The notes beneath the pieces were generated by a model, which was not told the origin of the DNA, searched no databases, and saw only the letters and a program-made list of their open reading frames with translations. Source: an uncultured Eisenbergiella sp. (lineage in GTDB: Bacteria; Bacillota; Clostridia; Lachnospirales; Lachnospiraceae). From it: a DNA stretch of 10,467 nt. Shown here piece after piece: positions 1 through 5,067 of this stretch (the first letter of the stretch is position 1; the number at the start of each line of letters is the position of its first letter). Location: positions 1 through 10,467 of the forward strand of contig CARDPF010000099.1 in NCBI GenBank assembly GCA_948960675.1, written 5' to 3'. The position numbers and the translations under genes were made by a program.

Positions 1-320
1 CCCAGCTTTTTGGCTTCCTCCATCAGCTTTGGCTGCCATTCCCAGGGGGTGTAGGCCTGTTGGTAGAGCTGGTAGAGGGTAGTCTTTGCCCAAAGCGTTG
101 TGTCCGCGTTTTGAAAAGGAGCCGCATCACTGTCCAGGGTGATGGTGTCCGGGGTGAAGGTCTGTAGCTTGACGGCATCCGCCCCGGCCTCTTTTGCTGC
201 GTGCAGGATGCGCAGGGCGCGGTCATAATCCTGTAAATGGTTGGCAGACATTTCCGCAACGATAAAAACGGGGGAACCCTCCCCGATCCGTTGGCCGCCC
301 AAATAGATTTCCTGATTCAT
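1..320 (-). CDS. pseI: Pseudaminic acid synthase (partial, C-terminus off the left edge)
   Basis: This is the N-terminal ~106 residues of a NeuB-family sugar synthase. The enzyme condenses phosphoenolpyruvate with a 6-carbon diamino sugar (2,4-diacetamido-2,4,6-trideoxy-L-altrose for PseI) to form the nine-carbon acid pseudaminic acid in the cytosol. Visible family blocks are FIVAEMSANH near residue 19, AGADAVKLQTFTPDTITLD near residues 45-63, and LYQLYQQAYTPWEW near residues 82-95. The last block is characteristic of PseI rather than sialic acid synthase NeuB, so PseI is preferred, though a legionaminate synthase is not fully excluded from a fragment. The ATG at 318-320 (read on the minus strand) is preceded by AAAGGAG and lies 20 bp after the pseF stop codon, whose TGA abuts the ribosome binding site. 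It is therefore translated from the same transcript as pseF. The remaining two thirds of the gene lie outside the window. Confidence 0.9.
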   Translation of the reverse strand, partial: MNQEIYLGGQRIGEGSPVFIVAEMSANHLQDYDRALRILHAAKEAGADAVKLQTFTPDTITLDSDAAPFQNADTTLWAKTTLYQLYQQAYTPWEWQPKLMEEAKKL

Positions 321-340
321 AATAACCTCTTCTCCTTTCA

Positions 341-1033
341 TCAGCGGTTTCGGGCCAGCATGTTTTGATATTTCAATTCCGCAAGTGTCCAATCTTCCAA
401 GGTATCGATATCCTGCACCTCCGATTCCGGCAGGATGAGGGGAACCATGCCGGGCGTATCGGTGGTACCTTCCCGGAAAAAGGCTTCGGTGCGGCAGGCG
501 TAAAACTGTCCGCAGTCGTGGTACATCTTTTCCAGATCCTGGCTACGCGCCACGGCGTATTCGGGCCATTTGTAACCGATATGCCCTTGACTGTCTATGG
601 ACAGACAGCGCTGGACCGGATAGGAAAAGGCGACTACCGGCATGACGGATTCGTTTTTATCCAGCATCGCCATGGCAGTCCGCAGCTTTTGGGCAGTCAC
701 AAAAGGGGCAGTGGGGTAGATACAGCAAAAGGTGTCGAAGCTTTTCCCCAAGGATTGATAGGTGTTTAATACCTCACGGATGACGTCATCGGTGGAGGCA
801 TAGTCCCCTGCCGTTGCATTACTGCGCAGAAAAGGAACCGATGCCCCCGCCAAGGCGGCGGTTTTGGCAATTTGCGCATCGTCTGTGGATACCATCACTT
901 CCGTGAAAACGCCTGCGTTGAGGGCCGCCTCTATGGAATATACAATGATGGGCTTTCCGCAAAAGGGCCTGACATTTTTGCGGGGAATCCGTTTACTTCC
1001 CCCCCGTGCGGTGATGATGGCAAGTGATGGCAT
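341..1033 (-). CDS. pseF: Pseudaminic acid cytidylyltransferase
   Basis: A 230-residue CMP-nonulosonate synthetase that activates pseudaminic acid with CTP to give CMP-pseudaminic acid, the donor used by glycosyltransferases. The CTP-binding loop ARGGSKRIPRKN is at residues 9-20. FCGKPII follows at 24-30, DYASTDDV is at 77-84, and YHDCGQFYA at 171-179 matches the PseF pattern. The metal-binding DID is at 208-210 within EVQDIDTLEDW. Length is normal for the family. An upstream ATG at 1075 would add 14 residues (a Cys/Phe-rich stretch) without a ribosome binding site. The ATG at 1033 has a perfect AAGGAGG 6 nt upstream and starts directly on the conserved N-terminus, so that start is chosen. 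It is the first gene of a minus-strand operon with pseI. The promoter is the extended -10 at 1082-1090. NeuA or LegF-type specificity is possible but less likely given the neighbouring PseI. Confidence 0.92.
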   Translation of the reverse strand: MPSLAIITARGGSKRIPRKNVRPFCGKPIIVYSIEAALNAGVFTEVMVSTDDAQIAKTAALAGASVPFLRSNATAGDYASTDDVIREVLNTYQSLGKSFDTFCCIYPTAPFVTAQKLRTAMAMLDKNESVMPVVAFSYPVQRCLSIDSQGHIGYKWPEYAVARSQDLEKMYHDCGQFYACRTEAFFREGTTDTPGMVPLILPESEVQDIDTLEDWTLAELKYQNMLARNR

Positions 1034-1039
1034 GGCATA

Positions 1040-1046
1040 CCTCCTT
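1040..1046 (-). promoter_or_regulatory. Ribosome binding site that fixes the pseF start
   Basis: CCTCCTT on the plus strand reads AAGGAGG on the coding strand, 6 nt before the ATG at 1033. It supports this start over the longer reading frame beginning at 1075. Confidence 0.85.
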
Positions 1047-1081
1047 AAAAAATGAAATAGGCAGTAACAAGGCACTGTCCT

Positions 1082-1090
1082 ATTTTACCA
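1082..1090 (-). promoter_or_regulatory. Predicted extended -10 promoter of the pseF-pseI operon
   Basis: On the minus strand the sequence is TGGTAAAAT, an extended -10 element (TG, one base, TAAAAT). No good -35 hexamer stands 16-18 bp upstream, which is usual for extended -10 promoters. Transcription would begin near 1074-1076, giving a ~42-nt leader before the ATG at 1033. The 12-mer TGTGGTAAAATA here is repeated exactly at the promoter predicted for the opposite glycan operon (3894-3905). Confidence 0.6.
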
Positions 1091-1207
1091 CAAAGCAGTC
1101 AGAAAAGGTAGGGGAATTTCGAGGCAAAGTGGCAGGAGGTTGCAAGGTGAGATTCGGTTTACCGCAAAGACGATTGCGTCGGTGAAAATTTTCAAAAAGT
1201 ATTTTGT

Positions 1208-1252
1208 CAAAACAGGCGGAATGATTAGTTTTTGGGCATTCCGCCTGTTTTG
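1208..1252. terminator. Terminator-like 16-bp stem-loop
   Basis: A perfect 16-bp inverted repeat: CAAAACAGGCGGAATG at 1208-1223 and its complement CATTCCGCCTGTTTTG at 1237-1252, with a 13-nt loop. The A-rich foot and T-rich end give the look of a bidirectional intrinsic terminator. It lies between two divergently transcribed genes, upstream of both, so it ends no recognised transcript in this window. It could be the remnant terminator of a lost gene, or insulation between the two units. Confidence 0.55.
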
Positions 1253-1375
1253 TAAGTAGAAAATTGGAGTAAAAAGGACTAGGATAAGGCCATGCAGGTG
1301 AAATGCACGGGGCCGGAAACGGTTGGAAATATGTGCATAGAAAAAAAGGAAAGCGGGAGTTGTGCCTGCGCACGG

Positions 1376-1395
1376 CAAAGCCATGCATGGCTTTG
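1376..1395. promoter_or_regulatory. Perfect 20-bp palindrome upstream of the oleate hydratase gene
   Basis: CAAAGCCATGCATGGCTTTG is fully self-complementary and ends 32 bp before the ATG at 1428. Flanking GCA and TGC extend the dyad with a 3-nt bulge. It could be an operator for a dimeric repressor, for example a TetR-type fatty-acid sensor. Alternatively, if transcribed, it could form an 8-bp hairpin with a UGCA tetraloop in the 5' leader. The function is inferred only from symmetry and position. Confidence 0.45.
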
Positions 1396-1427
1396 TGCAG
1401 CGGGACAGCGCAGAAATGGAGTAAATT

Positions 1428-3398
1428 ATGGCAAACAAAAAAAATGTGGGACTCGGAGTGGCAGTATTGGCGGCAGGAGCGGGAGCGGCAGCTGTGGCGG
1501 CAAAGAATCACAGGAAGGCGGGAACACAAGCCGCGCAGAAAAGGACGGCGGCAGCCGATGGATACCGCAATACGGAAATCGGGAAGAATGAAAAGAACAG
1601 CAAAGGGATTTATTACACAAACGGCAATTATGAAGCGTTTGCAAGACCCCGGAAGCCGGAAAGCGTGGAGGAAAAAAGTGCCTATCTTGTGGGAAGCGGC
1701 CTGGCGTCCTTGGCGGCGGCATGTTTTCTGGTGAGGGACGGACAGATGCCGGGCTCCCACATCCATATTTTGGAAGCGATGGACATAGCGGGAGGCGCCT
1801 GCGACGGCATATATGATTCCACCAGAGGTTATATAATGCGGGGCGGCCGTGAAATGGAGAACCATTTTGAGTGTCTGTGGGATTTGTTCCGCAGCATTCC
1901 TTCCCTGGAAACACCGGGGGTGTCGGTGCTGGATGAGTATTACTGGTTGAACAAGGAGGATCCCAATTATTCCCTGTGCCGGGCGACAAAAGAGCGGGGA
2001 AAGGATGCACATACGGACGGCAGGTTCCGGCTAAGCCAGAAGGGCTGCATGGAGATCATGAAGCTGTTCATGACAAAGGATGAGGATCTTTATGACAAGA
2101 CAATAGAGGATGTGTTTGACGGGGAAGTCTTTGATTCCACCTTTTGGCTGTACTGGCGGACGATGTTCGCCTTTGAAAACTGGCACAGTGCGTTGGAGAT
2201 GAAGCTGTATTTCCAAAGATTTATCCACCATATTGCAGGCCTGCCGGATTTCAGCGCCCTGAAGTTTACGAAATACAACCAGTATGAATCCCTGATCCTG
2301 CCCATGCAGAAGTATTTGGAGGAGGCAGGCGTTGATTTCCAGTTCCAAACGGAAGTGACCAATGTGATTTTTGAAAAGGAAAATGGAAAGAAGGTTGCAA
2401 AGGCCATTGAGTGTCAGGTAAAGGGAGCAAAAAAGAGTATCTTGCTCACAGAAAATGATCTGGTATTCGTGACAAACGGAAGCTGTACGGAGGGGACCGT
2501 ATACGGGGACCAGAACCATGCGCCCAACGGGGATGCGGAGGTCAGGACGAGCGGATGCTGGAGCCTGTGGAAGAATATCGCAAAGCAGGATCCGGCGTTT
2601 GGACATCCGGAAAAATTCTGCTCCGATGTGTCAAAAACCAATTGGGAGTCGGCGACAGTCACCACATTGGATGATAAAATCCTGCCTTATATTACCGAGA
2701 TCTGTAAGCGCGATCCCAAAAGCGGGCGGGTGGTCACAGGGGGGATCGTCAGCTGTCAGGACTCTGGTTGGCTTATGAGTTGGACGATCAACAGGCAGGG
2801 CCAGTTTAAAGGGCAGGATCCGGATAAGGTGTGTGTTTGGGTATACGGACTGTTTACCGACGTTCCCGGGGATTTTGTGAAAAAACCCATGCGGGAATGT
2901 ACCGGGAAAGAGATTACGGAGGAATGGCTGTACCATCTGGGCGTCCCGGAAGAGAAAATTCCGGAACTGGCGGAGCACAGCGCGGTCTGCGTGCCCACGA
3001 TGATGCCTTATATCACGGCTTTCTTTATGCCGAGAACCAAGGGCGACCGCCCCGACGTGATTCCGGACGGCTGTGTGAACTTTGCATTTTTGGGACAGTT
3101 TGCAGAGACCCCGAGGGACACGGTTTTTACCACCGAATATTCGGTGAGAACCGCCATGGAGGCCGTGTATGGACTGCTTGGCGTTGACCGGGGCGTGCCG
3201 GAGGTATGGGGAAGCGTCTATGACATCCGGGAACTGCTTTCAAGCAGCGTAAAACTGATGGACGGAAAGTCCCCCTTGGAAATCGAACTGCCGGGCCCCT
3301 TGAACGCCCTCAAAAAGCCGGTTCTGCGTGTGGTGAAGGGAACGGTGATAGAAAAGGTTTTGCGGGATTATGGTGTGATTAAGGATGATATGCTGTAA
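1428..3398 (+). CDS. ohyA: Oleate hydratase (MCRA family) with hydrophobic N-terminal extension
   Basis: A 656-residue FAD-dependent oleate hydratase of the 'myosin-cross-reactive antigen' family. It adds water to the cis-9 double bond of oleic acid and similar unsaturated fatty acids, giving 10-hydroxystearate. This activity is linked to detoxifying antimicrobial host or dietary fatty acids. The dinucleotide-binding motif YLVGSGLASLAAA is at residues 86-98, with the acidic residue E116 ending the next strand. RGGREMENHFECLWD is at 138-152, where E142 matches the catalytic glutamate (E82) of the Staphylococcus aureus enzyme. Y261 in YFQRFIHH matches its Y201. The C-terminal block RDTVFTTEYSVRTAMEA is present and the gene is intact. 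The core starts near residue 61 (IYYTNGNYEAFARP), so about 60 residues are extra. Residues 7-25 are a Gly/Ala/Val hydrophobic stretch, followed by a basic, polar linker, which may anchor or tether the protein to the membrane. No other Met precedes residue 107, and GGAG lies 6 nt before the ATG. The gene stands alone, with no co-directional partner close by. Confidence 0.95.
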   Translation: MANKKNVGLGVAVLAAGAGAAAVAAKNHRKAGTQAAQKRTAAADGYRNTEIGKNEKNSKGIYYTNGNYEAFARPRKPESVEEKSAYLVGSGLASLAAACFLVRDGQMPGSHIHILEAMDIAGGACDGIYDSTRGYIMRGGREMENHFECLWDLFRSIPSLETPGVSVLDEYYWLNKEDPNYSLCRATKERGKDAHTDGRFRLSQKGCMEIMKLFMTKDEDLYDKTIEDVFDGEVFDSTFWLYWRTMFAFENWHSALEMKLYFQRFIHHIAGLPDFSALKFTKYNQYESLILPMQKYLEEAGVDFQFQTEVTNVIFEKENGKKVAKAIECQVKGAKKSILLTENDLVFVTNGSCTEGTVYGDQNHAPNGDAEVRTSGCWSLWKNIAKQDPAFGHPEKFCSDVSKTNWESATVTTLDDKILPYITEICKRDPKSGRVVTGGIVSCQDSGWLMSWTINRQGQFKGQDPDKVCVWVYGLFTDVPGDFVKKPMRECTGKEITEEWLYHLGVPEEKIPELAEHSAVCVPTMMPYITAFFMPRTKGDRPDVIPDGCVNFAFLGQFAETPRDTVFTTEYSVRTAMEAVYGLLGVDRGVPEVWGSVYDIRELLSSSVKLMDGKSPLEIELPGPLNALKKPVLRVVKGTVIEKVLRDYGVIKDDML

Positions 3399-3403
3399 GC
3401 TGG

Positions 3404-3560
3404 CACAACGAAAATTAAGTTTCTGGTACATTGACGCAGAATGATTGTTTCAGATGCAAGGCGGAGGAAAGAGTCGTAGCGGTGGCTACGGCGATTGACG
3501 ACAACGCCGCAGATGAACAATCAGGCAAGTCAAGGTGCCAGTTACTTAATATTCGTTGTA
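3404..3560. repeat. Long imperfect palindromic element (MITE/REP-like)
   Basis: Two ~76-nt arms face each other around a GGTG centre (3481-3484). The outer parts match well: ACAACGAAAATTAAGT at 3405-3420 is the complement of ACTTAATATTCGTTGT at 3544-3559 except for one base. Further in, CTGG, TTGAC and TGATTGTT pair in the same order. The tip CGTAGC/GCTACG is perfect. The middle parts are less symmetric; CAGATG occurs in the same orientation in both arms. It contains no open frame of note. Structure, size and position just after a stop codon (3398) suggest a non-autonomous mobile or REP-like repeat, or a large RNA hairpin. Only one copy is in the window, so repetitiveness is inferred. Confidence 0.6.
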
Positions 3561-3573
3561 CTAGGGCATTATA

Positions 3574-3615
3574 AAAACAGCGGCGCCGGAAATAGGGTTC
3601 CGGCGCTGCTGTTTT
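3574..3615 (+). terminator. Intrinsic terminator downstream of ohyA
   Basis: An 18-bp stem, AAAACAGCGGCGCCGGAA (3574-3591) with TTCCGGCGCTGCTGTTTT (3598-3615), closed by the 6-nt loop ATAGGG. The only imperfection is one G-T pair. The GC-rich stem ends in a T run, and the A-rich foot makes it potentially bidirectional. It would end the ohyA transcript ~175 nt after the stop codon, after reading through the palindromic element. Confidence 0.85.
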
Positions 3616-3697
3616 GCGCGTGCACGGAAAGCCATTCTCCTACGCAATTGTGGGTTTTGGCCTTCCCCATTTACCGTGGCTGCATGTTCCCCGTTTT

Positions 3698-3711
3698 GCA
3701 TGTATACATGC
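3698..3711. promoter_or_regulatory. 14-bp perfect palindrome
   Basis: GCATGTATACATGC is fully self-complementary and lies between the ohyA terminator and the promoter of the glycan operon. It has operator-like symmetry, but it is ~165 bp upstream of the predicted -35, so a role is speculative. Confidence 0.25.
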
Positions 3712-3796
3712 GTAAGGAACTGCCCGCACTGCAATGGGTTGTCCTGCCGCTGCCACGCCTGCTGACGTATCGCCTAAGTCCATGGCTAAACGAAAT

Positions 3797-3858
3797 GACA
3801 TAATCCCGCGAAGTCAAAGTCGTGCCCTGTGCACGATATTGCGAGGACTTTTTATGTC
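3797..3858. other. Nested dyad upstream of the glycan operon promoter
   Basis: Three helices can nest: GACATAA (3797-3803) with TTATGTC (3852-3858), AAGTC (3811-3815) with GACTT (3846-3850), and TCGTGC (3820-3825) with GCACGA (3831-3836) around a CCTGT loop. The internal loops are large and uneven. It could be a structured RNA or a compound protein-binding site just upstream of the -35. It lacks a clean U tract, so it is not called a terminator. Confidence 0.3.
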
Positions 3859-3874
3859 CTTGTTTGGTGTTCCC

Positions 3875-3904
3875 TTGCATTGTCGGGGGAAGATGTGGTA
3901 AAAT
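3875..3904 (+). promoter_or_regulatory. Predicted promoter of the glycan operon
   Basis: TTGCAT (3875-3880), an 18-bp spacer, and TAAAAT (3899-3904) with an extended TG one base before the -10. Transcription would start near 3911, leaving a ~63-nt leader to the ATG at 3974. The 12-mer TGTGGTAAAATA (3894-3905) is identical to that at the divergent pseF promoter. Confidence 0.6.
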
Positions 3905-3973
3905 ACAAAGGCCGGAACGCAATGGTTGTCAGGGCCGTTGCACCGGGGCGATGGAGGAAAACAGTAAGTTATT

Positions 3974-5044
3974 ATGAAGGAACGGATTTATGTCTGTCAC
4001 ACGTACTACCATGTCTATGTGACCTGCTTAAAGGAACTGACGCTGCCAAAGCCGATGCGTAGGCAGGCCACGCTGGTTTTGAGTACCATGTCCAACGATT
4101 TTGGGGATTTGCAGGGCCGGGCGCGGGATAGCGGCCTCTTTGAGGAAGTGCTAATGTTTGAGGAGAAGGAAGAGCACTTCTTTCCGGAACTTGCCAGATA
4201 TCACACGGACTATGGCAATCTGGCGGCCAATCTATTTGCGAGGATAAAATTTACGAAGCTGTATGGCAGGCTGCAGGAGCCTTACGTGCCGGTGGATTTT
4301 GGGGAATACGGGGATGTTTATGTGTTTTGCGATTCCGATCCCATCGGCTATTATTTGAATTACAAGAAAATCCCCTATCATGCGCTGGAGGACGGGCTGG
4401 ATTGTATCTGCTATTATGACACGGCGCGGTATGACAACCGGGGGCATTTTGGATTGAAGGCTTTTTTGGCGAAGTGGAATTTGATTTTTATCCAGAACGG
4501 GTATAGCAAATACTGCGTCGATATGGAAGTGAACAACACTTCGATTTTGAAATATCCCTGTCCGAAATACATTGAACAGCCCCGGGAGGTATTGGTGCGG
4601 CGGCTGACGCAGGCGGATAAGAACGTCATTCTGCGGATTTTTATGGAGGACATGGACGGTCTGTTAGAGCAGCTTTCTGCCGGGGATCATCACGAGAGGA
4701 AGGTGCTGGTTTTATCGGAGCCTTTGTGCAGCCTTTCCGTGCGGGAGCGGATTTTTAAGGATATCATTGCGCAGTACGGGCAGGACGCGCAGGTGCTGAT
4801 CAAACCGCACCCGAGGGATGCGCTGGATTACCGGGAGATTTTTCCGCAGCATATCGTGCTGGACGGAAAATTTCCCATGGAGATTTTGAACTTTGTGGAG
4901 GGACTGGAATTTGAAAAGGTGGTTTCCGTGTATACGGTGCCGGATTCCATCCATTTTGCGAAGGAAAAGGTGTTTTTGGGCGACGATTTTATGGACAAAT
5001 ATGAAAACCCCGAGGAGCACAGGTTTAACGAGCAGATTTTTTGA
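3974..5044 (+). CDS. Sialyltransferase-like glycosyltransferase (GT52 / polysialyltransferase type)
   Basis: A 356-residue cytosolic GT-B-type enzyme resembling bacterial sialyltransferases, which transfer a nonulosonic acid from its CMP-activated form to a glycan. It opens with MKERIYVCHTYYHVYVTCLK, the N-terminal pattern of the GT52 lipooligosaccharide sialyltransferase type. The two short motifs shared by bacterial sialyltransferases are present: an acidic D/E-D/E-G motif as LEDG at residues 138-141, and the HP motif as KPHPRD at 277-282. SVYTVPDS at 318-325 fits the later Ser/Thr-rich CMP-binding region. The length is close to that of known members. With CMP-pseudaminate genes on the other side of ohyA, the donor may be CMP-pseudaminic acid rather than CMP-sialic acid; that is inference. 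The start follows an in-frame TAA at 3965. The nearest good ribosome binding site, GGAGG at 3953-3957, is 16 nt away, which is unusually far and suggests weak initiation. It is the first gene of the operon. Confidence 0.78.
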   Translation: MKERIYVCHTYYHVYVTCLKELTLPKPMRRQATLVLSTMSNDFGDLQGRARDSGLFEEVLMFEEKEEHFFPELARYHTDYGNLAANLFARIKFTKLYGRLQEPYVPVDFGEYGDVYVFCDSDPIGYYLNYKKIPYHALEDGLDCICYYDTARYDNRGHFGLKAFLAKWNLIFIQNGYSKYCVDMEVNNTSILKYPCPKYIEQPREVLVRRLTQADKNVILRIFMEDMDGLLEQLSAGDHHERKVLVLSEPLCSLSVRERIFKDIIAQYGQDAQVLIKPHPRDALDYREIFPQHIVLDGKFPMEILNFVEGLEFEKVVSVYTVPDSIHFAKEKVFLGDDFMDKYENPEEHRFNEQIF

Positions 5045-5067
5045 CCGGTTGCCGGGAAAGGCAGGAT

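Larger units (their letters stand above)
1034..1427. other. Divergent intergenic region between pseF and the oleate hydratase gene
   Basis: No credible gene was found in these 394 bp. The region contains the pseF ribosome binding site and promoter, a small self-complementary AT motif (TGAAAATTTTCA, 1183-1194), and a strong stem-loop at 1208-1252. It also has a weak GGCC/TGCA dyad at 1288-1314 and a perfect 20-bp palindrome at 1376-1395. No convincing -35/-10 pair was seen for the rightward oleate hydratase gene. Open frames running through here on the minus strand lie mostly antisense to the oleate hydratase gene. Confidence 0.6.
3399..3973. other. 575-bp non-coding region between ohyA and the glycan operon
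   Basis: No believable gene is present. Open frames here cross an inverted repeat and a terminator, and none has a family resemblance. Left to right it holds a long imperfect palindrome (3404-3560), the ohyA terminator (3574-3615), a 14-bp palindrome (3698-3711), a nested dyad (3797-3858) and an extended -10 promoter (3875-3904). The stretches 3616-3697 and 3712-3796 show nothing recognisable. Confidence 0.6.

Noticed and set aside
365..769. Plus-strand 134-residue open frame inside pseF
   Set aside because: It lies antisense to conserved pseF codons and has no ribosome binding site or recognisable domain.
1182..1210. TTGACA on the minus strand as a second pseF promoter
   Set aside because: No acceptable -10 lies 16-18 bp downstream; the sequence there is TTTCAC-like.
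1080..2012. Long 310-residue minus-strand open frame opposite the start of ohyA
   Set aside because: It is antisense to a clearly real oleate hydratase gene, has a Cys/His/Arg-rich composition typical of shadow frames, runs through a hairpin and has no family resemblance.
3495..3803. 102-residue plus-strand open frame downstream of ohyA
   Set aside because: It starts inside one arm of the palindromic element and runs through the terminator stem; the composition is not protein-like.
3829..4062. 77-residue plus-strand open frame overlapping the sialyltransferase-like gene start
   Set aside because: It crosses the predicted promoter and overlaps the well-supported GT gene in another frame.
5041..5067. 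TTG start giving the ABC transporter nine extra residues
   Set aside because: The ATG at 5068 has a properly spaced GGGAAAGG and the extra residues (TGCRERQD) are not family-like.
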